25,612 nt of DNA from Candidatus Woesearchaeota archaeon (GCA_018303045.1 JAGVYX010000036.1:1-25612); one strand, 5' to 3'. Counted from the stretch's first letter, positions 6,157 through 14,073 are shown. Translations and numbers: made by a program. Notes: generated by a model not told the origin, from the sequence alone.

Positions 6157-7671
6157 TTATTCAATCTCAAATCTTAATATTGCGGCAATTCCGCCCAATT
6201 CTTTTAATTGCTGGCCTTCCCTGGTTTCTACGGAAATTAATTTTACTTCCGAGCCGCCAGCAGCTGCTTTATCGCTTAACTCAATAATCTTTTCTTCCGG
6301 CAGGGCTTCCGACAATAATAAAATATTCACCGCGTTCATCTCCAAAGCCCGCAGAGTTTCCTTTTCGCCATAGGTAACTTTCTTAGCATTGTCTCTGAAC
6401 TCTTCAAAGAAGCGGCTCATGGTTTTCTTTTCTAAGGCTACTTCCTCTTCAGCTAATAAGTCTTCAGATTTGTCCAGCAATTCCTGCAAGCCAAACTCTT
6501 CGGTGTAGGAAAGGTCTTTAGTCCCGATAATTTTCCGTTTAAGGTCGCCGGTAATGTAATCGTAGTTCAGAAAATCATTGATCGTAATTCCCGGCCCGCC
6601 AATAATTATGCCTTTTAAGTTGTTTCCCAGCGGCAGGAACTGGTCTTTCATATAATCGGCAATCTTTTTGAAATGTTCTTTTAAAGCTCCTTCTCGGAGA
6701 CGAGCGAAACGCTGGGCTGAATTATGAACAATTATTCCATTAGCGATGAAGTTTTGGTTTCCGACAGAAATATCTACTAGCTTAAATTTTCCGGCCTCAT
6801 TATTAATTTCAGTTATTTTTTCATCTTTAAGCTTTAAGTTTTCAGTTACGTTAATCAAAATATCATTAATTGTTAATTTCTTGGCTGGAATTTCTTGTAT
6901 TTGATTATTTTTCTTTACGAAAAATACGTGTTCTTCCGAACATCTTACTATAAAGTTATTTGTTTTAATCTCAAAAATCAGATGTTTTTCAACTTCCCAT
7001 TTATCTAAAATAATCGAATTTTCAAAAACATTTTTTTTAAAATTATAAGTTAAAACCTTTTCTCCCACATTCAAATCGATAATTTTTTTAAATGCTTTAT
7101 TATTTATTTTTACTTCAGTACTAGGAACACAACATTGCCCTCCAGCTTTAAATTTCCCCGGAACTTCTGAATGGGTTTTTTGCACAGGCACAATAGTTTT
7201 TCCCTTCAGCAGGGCGAGGGTAGCATCTCTCTTGTCTAAAACAACCAGCCCGTAAATGTTATGCTCCATCATCATCTCTTCCAGAATGTCGGTAACAAAT
7301 AACTTATCGCAGCGATAAGTTCTGGTTTTCAACGGCACAGGCGGTTCAATGCTCCAGATGCGGAAATCCTGCTTGCCTTCCCCCGCAGCAACATTTCCAG
7401 AAAAAACAGCCAGCCCATGTTCTGGAGTTCGTGGAAAATTTCGCAGATGCTGGATCATTTTCTCCAAAGCTCCCTGCACATTTTTTCTGGTTACGGCCGA
7501 CTTGATGTTAGAAGCAGTGCCTTGTTCCTCGGCTAAATGCTGGGTAATTTTAGTTAACTCGTAATCGGCTGGAATGTAGACTGATACAAACTCGGTATGA
7601 GGCGCCCGATAAGTTTTTAACTCCTTAACTAATTTTCTTAACTGCAGTTTTTCTTGAGCGGAGATGGCCAT
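6157..7671 (-). CDS. prf1: Peptide chain release factor aRF1 interrupted by a mini-intein in the GGQ motif
   Basis: Class-1 release factor of archaea, which reads all three stop codons in the ribosomal A site and triggers hydrolysis of the nascent peptide. The 504-residue precursor contains TASNIKS (52-58) and YRCDKLF (119-125), the two stop-codon recognition elements of domain 1, then VPGKFKAGGQ (170-179), the peptide-release loop. Residues 180-317 are an intein; residue 318 resumes exactly with SAQRFARLREGAL. The spliced extein would be 366 residues, shorter than the usual ~410 because the zinc-binding minidomain in domain 3 is missing (NILLLSEALPEEKI runs straight into the final fold). The C-terminus GGIAAILRFE is canonical. 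A TATA box lies about 25 bases before the ATG, indicating a leaderless message that continues into the SprT-like and 69-residue genes. Confidence 0.96.
   Translation of the reverse strand: MAISAQEKLQLRKLVKELKTYRAPHTEFVSVYIPADYELTKITQHLAEEQGTASNIKSAVTRKNVQGALEKMIQHLRNFPRTPEHGLAVFSGNVAAGEGKQDFRIWSIEPPVPLKTRTYRCDKLFVTDILEEMMMEHNIYGLVVLDKRDATLALLKGKTIVPVQKTHSEVPGKFKAGGQCCVPSTEVKINNKAFKKIIDLNVGEKVLTYNFKKNVFENSIILDKWEVEKHLIFEIKTNNFIVRCSEEHVFFVKKNNQIQEIPAKKLTINDILINVTENLKLKDEKITEINNEAGKFKLVDISVGNQNFIANGIIVHNSAQRFARLREGALKEHFKKIADYMKDQFLPLGNNLKGIIIGGPGITINDFLNYDYITGDLKRKIIGTKDLSYTEEFGLQELLDKSEDLLAEEEVALEKKTMSRFFEEFRDNAKKVTYGEKETLRALEMNAVNILLLSEALPEEKIIELSDKAAAGGSEVKLISVETREGQQLKELGGIAAILRFEIE
6721..7134 (-). 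mobile_element. Mini-intein inserted between GGQ and S of aRF1
   Basis: Protein-splicing element of 138 residues (precursor residues 180-317). It begins CCVPSTEVKI, fitting block A with Cys1 and Thr at position 6. Block B is FIVRCSEEHVFFV, with SxxH in place of the usual TxxH. The C-terminal blocks read FKLVDISVGNQNFIANGI then IVHN, giving the penultimate His316, terminal Asn317 and +1 nucleophile Ser318. There is no space for a LAGLIDADG or HNH endonuclease, so it is a splicing-only mini-intein. I count 102 G+C in 414 bases (about 25%), against about 42-46% in the adjacent extein. All splice residues appear intact, so excision to a normal GGQS loop is expected. Confidence 0.93.
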
Positions 7672-7690
7672 GATTTTATCATTGGAAAGG

Positions 7691-7704
7691 CTTATTTATA
7701 AACG
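7691..7704 (-). promoter_or_regulatory. TATA box of the aRF1 operon
   Basis: Read on the minus strand, CGTTTATAAATAAG contains an archaeal TATA box centred about 26 bases before the aRF1 ATG at 7671. This places transcription initiation at or next to the A of the ATG, so the message would be leaderless, and no ribosome binding site is visible. Confidence 0.7.
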
Positions 7705-7768
7705 TTTAGCCATTTTAGTCTACTACAAAAGAAACGCGCATAAATGGAAGCATATTTTTATGCAAAAT

Positions 7769-8251
7769 TTATGCGTTATTTATATCTCTAACTATTTTAT
7801 GGATCAATTTCAAATTAATATCTTTACAAGCATCAACAATTATAATTTTATGCCCTCTCTCTCTAGCTTCCTGCAAACAAACCTGAAATATCTCCGCATC
7901 CAGATTTTCCCTAATCTTTTTCTTGGAGTAATTTCTGTTTTGCAGCCGTCGTTTTAATTTTTTTAAATCAGAGCAGGTTAATGCGATACAGAGATCAACC
8001 ATCGATTTGGGCAATAACTGCGCAATGTGCGAATCAACGATGATATTTCTCGTTTTTGCCTTCTCCTTAATTAATCGGGTAAATTTCTTAATATCAATAT
8101 CGTAGCTTTGCTTTTTTTTATTATAACCGGTAGAAATAACTTTATAGTATTTATGCAGATCAACCCTTTGAAATTTTAACTCTTGAGCCAATTTTTTAGC
8201 TAAAGTGGACTTGCCAGCGCCGGGAGTGCCGGTAATAATTATGACTTTCAT
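7769..8251 (-). CDS. AK6/Fap7-type adenylate kinase-like NTPase
   Basis: A 160-residue P-loop nucleotide kinase. GTPGAGKST (8-16) is the Walker A loop. VDSHIAQLLP (72-81) matches the DSHxxxxLP element of the AK6/Fap7/hCINAP family, and the lid region LKRRLQNRNYSKKKIRENLDAE resembles the short lid of that group. These proteins bind adenine nucleotides and in eukaryotes and archaea assist late maturation of the small ribosomal subunit with uS11. A TATA box sits about 27 bases upstream of the ATG. A possible functional link with the neighbouring aRF1 operon is only contextual. Length is normal for the family. Confidence 0.82.
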   Translation of the reverse strand: MKVIIITGTPGAGKSTLAKKLAQELKFQRVDLHKYYKVISTGYNKKKQSYDIDIKKFTRLIKEKAKTRNIIVDSHIAQLLPKSMVDLCIALTCSDLKKLKRRLQNRNYSKKKIRENLDAEIFQVCLQEARERGHKIIIVDACKDINLKLIHKIVRDINNA

Positions 8252-8272
8252 TATCAGAAATAAATAAATTCT

Positions 8273-8284
8273 ACTTTTATATGT
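8273..8284 (-). promoter_or_regulatory. TATA box of the AK6-like gene
   Basis: On the minus strand ACATATAAAAGT is a good TATA box centred about 27 bases before the ATG at 8251, implying a leaderless transcript. Confidence 0.65.
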
Positions 8285-8324
8285 TTCCTATGGTTATATA
8301 CACCAACACACACCAACGGTTTTC

Positions 8325-10031
8325 TTAAGAATTAACTAATTCTTTCTTCTTTTCGATCTTAACTTTGGCGCTTTTGTGGTATTTTCTCAGGAAACGCTGG
8401 GTTAACTGCCGGTGCAATAATGATTCAATCCCCCAGATAACCAAAAACAATACTGCGGCATAGCCAATTAAAATGCCCAGTTCTAGCCAGGCTGAACTTA
8501 AGGGGTTTTTAAAGATGAAAATTTCCCGCACCAGCTTTTCCGCAACTACAAAAGGGTTGTAATCTAAGGCCTGTCTGATGGCCGGAGTAATTCCTTCCAA
8601 AGGCAGGATTACGCCGGAAGTAAACAATAAAATGCTGCCGAGAGAAATGGAAGCTAACACTCCGGTTTCTTCTGAAGTAAACAAGTAGCCGACAGCCATC
8701 CCTAAGAAAGTAAATACTGTTCCGGCCAAAAACAGGACTAAGGCGATGCTGGGAATTACTGCCAGGGCATCGCGTAAAAAGAATAAGGAAATGCTTAGGA
8801 TTACCAGAATTTCCACCAGGGTAAGAATGACATTGGTCAAGTAAATCGAAACAATGAAATTAATTCTGCGGATGGGCAGGAAAAAGTTTCTTAAGTATGC
8901 TGGGCTGTTTTTCTCAATCATCACCAGAGTTGTTCCTAATAATAAAGAACTGAACATTACTACTAAAACCAGCAGCGCCGGAAACAGATAATTTAAGTAG
9001 GTGCCTTCCTGGCTGACCCGTTCAATTTTACTTACCAGCGGAGATGCTAAAGTCTGGGCATCGGTTACCCGCTGGCGTTCAATATTGGCCCGAATACTGT
9101 TTAAGGAGGCCTGCAGGGAAGCCAAGGCCTGGTTGGCATCTTTTAGGGAAGCATCAATTTCCATCAGCTTGGAAGAAGCGCTGTTTATGGCGCTGGCGGC
9201 GGCGTTAAGTTTTTCCCGCAGAAGAGCCAGTTCTCCAGTTTGGTTATCTCCGTGAATAGAATCCAGTTTTTCCTTAGCTTGATTTAAATAACCGCGTATT
9301 TCTTCCCGGTCGGCATCCTCGGGAATTCCGGCGCTGTTTACCGAACTTTTGGCATTGTCAATTAAATCGTTGGCTTCCTGCAATAAATTTTGAATTACCA
9401 CTACGGTATCATTCACTACCACGATATCATTCTCGCCGCTCTGAAGGCTGGCGCCTTTCAGGGTTTCTTGGGCTGAACTGGCTGAAGAAGCAGCTGAAGC
9501 CGTTTTGCCTTTAATGGCATTCAAGTTGCTTTCTTCCCGGATGATCGTTTCTTTAGTTTCCAGCAGCCGCGAAATGATATTGTCGGATAATTCCTGAGAA
9601 ATCTCCTGCGATTTTAAACTGAATTTTTCCTGCAGGGTTTCCTGGATAATGCCGATTAAATTTACCCGGCTGGGATCAACGTAGAAAGTCACTACCTTCT
9701 GCTGGTTGTCAGCTATCTCCAGACTTTCCGGCACCGAAATACAGGCATGGATATTGTTGCTTTTAATCTCGCCGATGCAGCTTTCTAACTGGTTGTAACG
9801 AGTAATGGTAAATTCTTTTTCTTCCAGCACCTGCGCAAAAGAATTGACATCTTCAGTGAAAGCCGTGGAATACACGCCGATGTTCAGGCCAAACTGGGCC
9901 GAATTATTATAAGACAGCCCCAGCAATAAAATGATCAGCAAAGGAGCAAAAATAATAATTAAAGCTGAACTCCTTGATCTAAGCAACAGCTTTAGATTCT
10001 TAATCGTTAACAACCATAACGCTCTCATCAT
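8325..10031 (-). CDS. ABC-2 type transporter permease with a large extracellular coiled-coil domain
   Basis: A 568-residue membrane component of an ABC exporter. One N-terminal helix (about 20-38, ALIIIFAPLLIILLLGLS) is followed by a long extracytoplasmic domain (about 45-345), then five or six membrane helices (about 350-535) ending in a basic tail. The ectodomain is rich in Ala, Ser, Gln and Glu (for example SAASSASSAQETL and QALASLQASL), indicating coiled coil. This arrangement is that of the YhgE/Pip-like and ABC-2 membrane protein families. It lies 60 bases downstream of the ATPase gene, with a small hairpin between them. The product starts with Met-Met; either could be used. Substrate unknown: such systems export lipids, polysaccharide, proteins or drugs. 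Confidence 0.85.
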   Translation of the reverse strand: MMRALWLLTIKNLKLLLRSRSSALIIIFAPLLIILLLGLSYNNSAQFGLNIGVYSTAFTEDVNSFAQVLEEKEFTITRYNQLESCIGEIKSNNIHACISVPESLEIADNQQKVVTFYVDPSRVNLIGIIQETLQEKFSLKSQEISQELSDNIISRLLETKETIIREESNLNAIKGKTASAASSASSAQETLKGASLQSGENDIVVVNDTVVVIQNLLQEANDLIDNAKSSVNSAGIPEDADREEIRGYLNQAKEKLDSIHGDNQTGELALLREKLNAAASAINSASSKLMEIDASLKDANQALASLQASLNSIRANIERQRVTDAQTLASPLVSKIERVSQEGTYLNYLFPALLVLVVMFSSLLLGTTLVMIEKNSPAYLRNFFLPIRRINFIVSIYLTNVILTLVEILVILSISLFFLRDALAVIPSIALVLFLAGTVFTFLGMAVGYLFTSEETGVLASISLGSILLFTSGVILPLEGITPAIRQALDYNPFVVAEKLVREIFIFKNPLSSAWLELGILIGYAAVLFLVIWGIESLLHRQLTQRFLRKYHKSAKVKIEKKKELVNS

Positions 10032-10062
10032 TGCATCTCTTTTGTTTGTATTTGTTTAGCGC

Positions 10063-10079
10063 CTTCGAAATTATCGAAG
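10063..10079. other. Small hairpin in the ABC operon gap
   Basis: CTTCGA (10063-10068) and TCGAAG (10074-10079) form a perfect 6-bp stem with a 5-base loop, between the ATPase stop and the permease ATG on the same message. It could modulate the permease level, but it is short and no U-run follows on the coding strand. Confidence 0.3.
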
Positions 10080-10091
10080 AAATGCTTTTTT

Positions 10092-11039
10092 TTAATCTTC
10101 GTCTTCTTTTACTATTCTTTCAAATAATTCTCCCAGGGACATTTTCTTGAAGTGCAAGTCATTTAAGGCTAAATGTTGTTCCTGAATAATGGCCAGTATC
10201 TCTTGGGCAGTTTTTTCAATATTTCTGGGATATACCACCAGAGTTTTGCCTTTATCAATGATCTTTTTAATAGGCAGAACTCTGATTCTTTCAATTAAAT
10301 TTTCTTTTTCAGCATCAGTCTCAACCCTGATAGTGAAATGGTCTTTTACGCCTGGCTTGCGAAGGTCTTCCAACAATCCCTCTAGCTTTACTCTGCCTTT
10401 ATTTACAATAACCGCCTTGTTGCAAATGTTCTCAATGCAATCCAGCTGGTGCGAAGCAATCACAATAGTTACCCCTTGCTTGTTAACCTCTTGGAGCAGG
10501 TGTAATATTTCTTTCTGCAGAATGGGATCTAAATCTGCGGTTGGCTCGTCTAGCACTAAGATCTTCGGCTTATGCACCAGGCTGCAGGAAATATCCAGCC
10601 GCTTTTGCATTCCTCCCGATAATTCTTCAGCCAACTTATTTTCATGATCGTTTAATCTGGTAAAGTTAAGCAGATTTCTAATGTTGATGGCCAGCATCTT
10701 CCGGTCAAGGCCATACAATCGGCCGAAGTGCCACAAGTTCTCTTTCACCGTCAGCTTGGGATAGAAAGAATTATGCTGAGGCGTAAAGCCGATAAACCTC
10801 TTAATCCGGTGCAGGTTTTGGTTTAGGTTTCTTTCTTCTTGGGCGGAAGAAAAGTAGACCGCCTGGCCTTCTGTAGGCTCAATAAAGCCGGTGATTAGGT
10901 TAAGCAGGGTAGTCTTGCCGCTGCCGGACTGCCCAATCACTCCCAGAATGTCGCCGTCATCAATAGTTAAATTCACGCAATCGAGGACAGTATTGTTTCT
11001 ATAACACTTGGAAACCTCTTTTAATTGAATCAATGCCAC
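10092..11039 (-). CDS. ABC transporter ATP-binding protein
   Basis: A 315-residue cytoplasmic ATPase that powers the permease encoded next. The nucleotide-binding domain is complete: Walker A GQSGSGKT (36-43), Q-loop TPQHN (Q88), signature LSGGMQKRL (140-148), Walker B ILVLDEPTADLDP (160-172) and H-loop ASHQLD (H197). It belongs to the drug/lipid-exporter (ABC-2-associated) type by these features. The C-terminal ~85 residues form an accessory domain typical of these exporters. A TATA box lies 25 bases before the ATG; the region is shared with the divergent secF promoter. Confidence 0.95.
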   Translation of the reverse strand: MALIQLKEVSKCYRNNTVLDCVNLTIDDGDILGVIGQSGSGKTTLLNLITGFIEPTEGQAVYFSSAQEERNLNQNLHRIKRFIGFTPQHNSFYPKLTVKENLWHFGRLYGLDRKMLAINIRNLLNFTRLNDHENKLAEELSGGMQKRLDISCSLVHKPKILVLDEPTADLDPILQKEILHLLQEVNKQGVTIVIASHQLDCIENICNKAVIVNKGRVKLEGLLEDLRKPGVKDHFTIRVETDAEKENLIERIRVLPIKKIIDKGKTLVVYPRNIEKTAQEILAIIQEQHLALNDLHFKKMSLGELFERIVKEDED

Positions 11040-11057
11040 AGAAGAAGTAAATAATTA

Positions 11058-11071
11058 TCTTTTATAAACTT
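11058..11071 (-). promoter_or_regulatory. TATA box of the ABC exporter operon
   Basis: On the minus strand AAGTTTATAAAAGA contains a TATA box centred about 25 bases before the ATG at 11039, again consistent with a leaderless message. Confidence 0.65.
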
Positions 11072-11153
11072 TTGTTGAGTGTTAAGCGCTATTCTTAATA
11101 GTATAGCGCAGGGCAGATTAATAACCATTTCTATTTTAAAACTTTAATCAAAA

Positions 11154-11165
11154 TGTTTATATATC
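11154..11165 (+). promoter_or_regulatory. TATA box of the secF-secD operon
   Basis: GTTTATATATCA contains a TATA box centred about 27 bases before the secF ATG at 11187, the distance expected for a leaderless transcript. No Shine-Dalgarno sequence is present. Confidence 0.7.
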
Positions 11166-11186
11166 AACCATCAATCAGAATCGGCT

Positions 11187-12080
11187 ATGTGGGTTAAGAA
11201 AGTTTACGAAGATAAATATAAACAGCTATTGGTTATTCCTTTTTTATTATTGCTGTTTGCTGTAATTCAGATCGGCTACCAGTATGCGGCAACTGGAGAT
11301 TTTGTTCATAAAGGTATTTCTTTGAAAGGCGGCTCTACAGTTACGATTGAGCAGCCAGCGTCGGCAGACTTATCGGAACTGGAGCAATTATTGCAGCAGA
11401 GATTTCCTGCAGAAGAAATTTCAGTAAGGACTCTTGGTTCTGCCAGCAGGACAACCGGGATTGTAGTGGAGTCAGCCATCCAGCAGGAAGTGGAAATAAA
11501 GGAATTAGTTGCCGCCATTAAAACAAGAATGCCCTTAGCAGAGGGGTCTTATACAGTAGAAATTACCAGTTCCTCTTTAGGCGGAAGTTTTTTTAAGCAA
11601 ACGGTAAGCGCGTTAATTGTTTCTTTCATCTTAATGGGCTTGGTGGTCTTTTTCTATTTTAGGACGCCCATGGCCAGTTTGATCGTGATTTTGGCAGCCC
11701 TGTCTGATATTATTGTTACTTTGGCTATTTTTAATCTGACGGGAATTAAGCTTAGTTCCGCCGGGGTAGCGGCATTTTTAATGCTTATTGGCTATTCGGT
11801 AGACACCGATATCCTGCTTAGCACGAGAATGCTTAAACGGCAGAACGAAGGCATGATGGACCGAATTTATGGGGCTCTTAAAACCGGAGCGACCATGACT
11901 ATAACAACTTTGGCGGCTGTTTTTGTGGCCCTGGTTTTTGCGCAGAATGAGATTATTAAGCAAATAATGATTATTTTGTTTATTGGATTATTGGTTGATC
12001 CAATTATGACTTACATCCAAAATGCCGGACTGTTAAGAATGTATCTGGAGAAAAAAACAAAGACGAATGAACCAAGATGA
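11187..12080 (+). CDS. secF: Protein translocase subunit SecF
   Basis: A 297-residue partner of SecD, an RND-family membrane complex that assists release and folding of proteins exported through the Sec channel. One N-terminal helix (about 15-33) is followed by an extracytoplasmic domain opening with GISLKGGSTVTIEQ (the conserved GG motif). Five further helices come after residue 130, including RTPMASLIVILAALSDIIVT and the conserved GYSVDTDILLSTRM (201-214). The gene overlaps secD by 4 bases (ATGA), so the two are translationally coupled, in the secF-secD order typical of archaea. Confidence 0.94.
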   Translation: MWVKKVYEDKYKQLLVIPFLLLLFAVIQIGYQYAATGDFVHKGISLKGGSTVTIEQPASADLSELEQLLQQRFPAEEISVRTLGSASRTTGIVVESAIQQEVEIKELVAAIKTRMPLAEGSYTVEITSSSLGGSFFKQTVSALIVSFILMGLVVFFYFRTPMASLIVILAALSDIIVTLAIFNLTGIKLSSAGVAAFLMLIGYSVDTDILLSTRMLKRQNEGMMDRIYGALKTGATMTITTLAAVFVALVFAQNEIIKQIMIILFIGLLVDPIMTYIQNAGLLRMYLEKKTKTNEPR

Positions 12081-13660
12081 ATACCAAATTTAAGGAAATA
12101 ATAACCACCTGGAGAGTAATGGCTTTATTGGTTTTAGTGATATTTTCTGTAGTAGCTATTCAGCCGCAAATTGGCGGCAGCGAAGGAATTAGCATTAAAA
12201 GCGTGGCTAAAAATTCTTCGGCATCCAATGCGGGCATGGAAAATCCACCCTCCGGCTCATCGCCTTTGGCTAAAGAACGCATTATCAAAATAAATGGGGA
12301 CAAAATCTTTGATGTAGGCAGTTATTATTCCCTCCTTAATACTTTATCTGAAGGACAAACGGTCCGGTTGGAGACTAATCAAAAACGGTATAATTTAGTG
12401 GCTCACGAAGCCAAAACCGGCGAAATTGATTTGGGCTTGAAAGTAGCCCCCGCGCCAACTTCCAATCTGCGTAAAGGGCTAGATTTAGAAGGGGGCACCA
12501 GAGTTTTATTGCAGCCAGCTGAACCGGTTTCCGAAGAAGATTTAGATTTGATTGTGGCCAGTTTGCAGGAACGGTTAAATGTTTTTGGCTTGAGCGATAT
12601 CGTAGTGAGGGCGGCGGCGGACTTAGCCGGAGAAGATTTTATTCTGATTGAAATTGCCGGAGTTACCCAGGAAGAAGTGAGGGAATTGCTGGGAAAACAA
12701 GGCAAGTTTGAAGCTAAAATTGCCGGCGAGACCGTATTTTCCGGCGGAAAAAATGATATTACTTATGTCTGCAGAACCCCCAGTTGTTCAGGCATAGACC
12801 CTCAACAGGGCTGTGGATTAATTGCTGAAGGGCAATCGGCCTGCGGGTTCTTTTTTAGCATTACTTTAAGTTCTGAAGCTGCGGAGAAACACGCTGAGAA
12901 AACCAAAAACATTCCTTTAGATTCAGCCAGCGGCGGACAATTTCTCAGCGAAGATTTAGTCTTATTTCTTGATGACGTGGAAGTGGACCGGCTACGCATT
13001 GGCAGCAGCCTGAAAGGCAAAGCTACCACGCAAATTCAGATTTCCGGTTCAGGCGCTGGAGGAACTGAACAAGAAGCGCTGGCTAATAGTTTAGCGAGCA
13101 TGAAAAAATTGCAGACGGTGATTATTACCGGCAGTTTGCCTGTAAAGCTCGATATAGTTAAAATTGATACCATCTCGCCATCTTTAGGCGGAGAATTCTT
13201 GCAAAACATCGTTTATGTCGGCCTGGCGGTAATTCTGGCGGTAATTGCCATAGTAATGATTCGTTACCGCAACCTGAAGATTGCCCTGCCGATGGCGTTG
13301 ACCTTGCTCATAGAGATGGTTTTTATTTTGGGATTTGCCGCCCTCGTCGGCTGGAATTTAGATTTAGCTGCCATTGCTGGGATCATTATCATTGCCGGCA
13401 CCGGCGTAGATCATTTGATCATTTTGACGGATGAAACTATTAAGGGAGAAGCGGTAACTGATTGGAAAAGAAAGCTTAAAGCCGCTATGTTTATCATTCT
13501 TGGAGCTTACTTTACGGTGTTGGCCAGCATGCTGCCGCTGCTCTGGGCGGGAGCCGGGTTATTGAAGGGGTTTGCCTTAACAACCATTGTTGGAACTTCC
13601 TTTGGAGTATTAATTGCCCGGCCGGCTTATGCTGTAGTAATTGAAAAACTATTAAGATAA
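12077..13660 (+). CDS. secD: Protein translocase subunit SecD with an N-terminal PDZ-like insertion
   Basis: A 527-residue RND-type membrane protein working with SecF. After one N-terminal helix (about 13-30), residues about 38-115 read as a PDZ-like domain (GISIKSVAKNSSASNAGM, then ERIIKINGDKIFDVGSYYSL). The SecD signature follows: LRKGLDLEGGTRVLL. The P1-type ectodomain occupies about 150-370 and contains two Cys pairs (VCRTPSC and GCGLIAEGQSAC), which could form disulfides outside the cell. The last part holds the membrane helices with IAGTGVDHLIILTDE, the RND D4 motif. The start overlaps the secF stop. The PDZ-like stretch before the DLEGG motif is absent from bacterial SecD as I know it. 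Confidence 0.93.
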   Translation: MNTKFKEIITTWRVMALLVLVIFSVVAIQPQIGGSEGISIKSVAKNSSASNAGMENPPSGSSPLAKERIIKINGDKIFDVGSYYSLLNTLSEGQTVRLETNQKRYNLVAHEAKTGEIDLGLKVAPAPTSNLRKGLDLEGGTRVLLQPAEPVSEEDLDLIVASLQERLNVFGLSDIVVRAAADLAGEDFILIEIAGVTQEEVRELLGKQGKFEAKIAGETVFSGGKNDITYVCRTPSCSGIDPQQGCGLIAEGQSACGFFFSITLSSEAAEKHAEKTKNIPLDSASGGQFLSEDLVLFLDDVEVDRLRIGSSLKGKATTQIQISGSGAGGTEQEALANSLASMKKLQTVIITGSLPVKLDIVKIDTISPSLGGEFLQNIVYVGLAVILAVIAIVMIRYRNLKIALPMALTLLIEMVFILGFAALVGWNLDLAAIAGIIIIAGTGVDHLIILTDETIKGEAVTDWKRKLKAAMFIILGAYFTVLASMLPLLWAGAGLLKGFALTTIVGTSFGVLIARPAYAVVIEKLLR

Positions 13661-13689
13661 AGGGAAGTTTGAAAAAAGTGATTTAGTAA

Positions 13690-14073
13690 ATGATAAAGCC
13701 GCGCCAAACTAAGGCTATAGCCTTAATGCTGCTATGCACTATCTTTGCTTCCACAGCGCATATTCTCTTTAAGTTTGGGGCTAATAAAATTGACTCTACA
13801 AATTATTTAAGTTATATTAATTTATATTTAATTTTGGGCATGACTGGTTTTGCTTTAGGAGCCGTATTAATGATGGCTGCGTTCAGGATGGGTGAGTTAG
13901 CTGTGCTTTTTCCCCTCTTGGCTACAGGCTATATCTGGGTAAGTTTATCATCGCCAATTTTTTTTGCAACGGATTCAATGAATATCTGGAAATGGCTGGG
14001 GATAATAATTATCTTGGTTTCAGTAAGCATCCTTGGGTTTGGATCAGCTAATGGGGGGGGAGCTGGCAAATGA
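13690..14073 (+). CDS. 4-TM DMT/SMR-family transporter subunit A
   Basis: A 127-residue membrane protein with four predicted helices (about 9-28, 44-66, 70-92, 99-118), the size and layout of small multidrug resistance or ArnE/ArnF-type half-transporters of the drug/metabolite superfamily. ELAVLFPLLATGYIWVSL (69-86) and NIWKWLG (98-104) are shared almost word for word with the next gene, so the two are paralogues that probably form a heterodimer. The Glu of TM1 used by EmrE for drug export is not present in the first helix, so a lipid-linked sugar or metabolite role is at least as likely. It follows secD by 29 bases and may be in its operon. The last codons contain a run of eight G. Confidence 0.82.
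   Translation: MIKPRQTKAIALMLLCTIFASTAHILFKFGANKIDSTNYLSYINLYLILGMTGFALGAVLMMAAFRMGELAVLFPLLATGYIWVSLSSPIFFATDSMNIWKWLGIIIILVSVSILGFGSANGGGAGK
14053..14060 (+). other. G8 homopolymer at the end of DMT subunit A, a possible frameshift site
   Basis: Eight consecutive G are read as GGG GGG GG(A) near the 3' end of subunit A. A -1 slip here continues as GGG AGC TGG CAA ATG, with no stop, directly into the frame of subunit B and would give a fused protein of about 240 residues with 8 helices. The normal frame gives Gly-Gly-Gly-Ala-Gly-Lys-stop. Confidence 0.6.
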
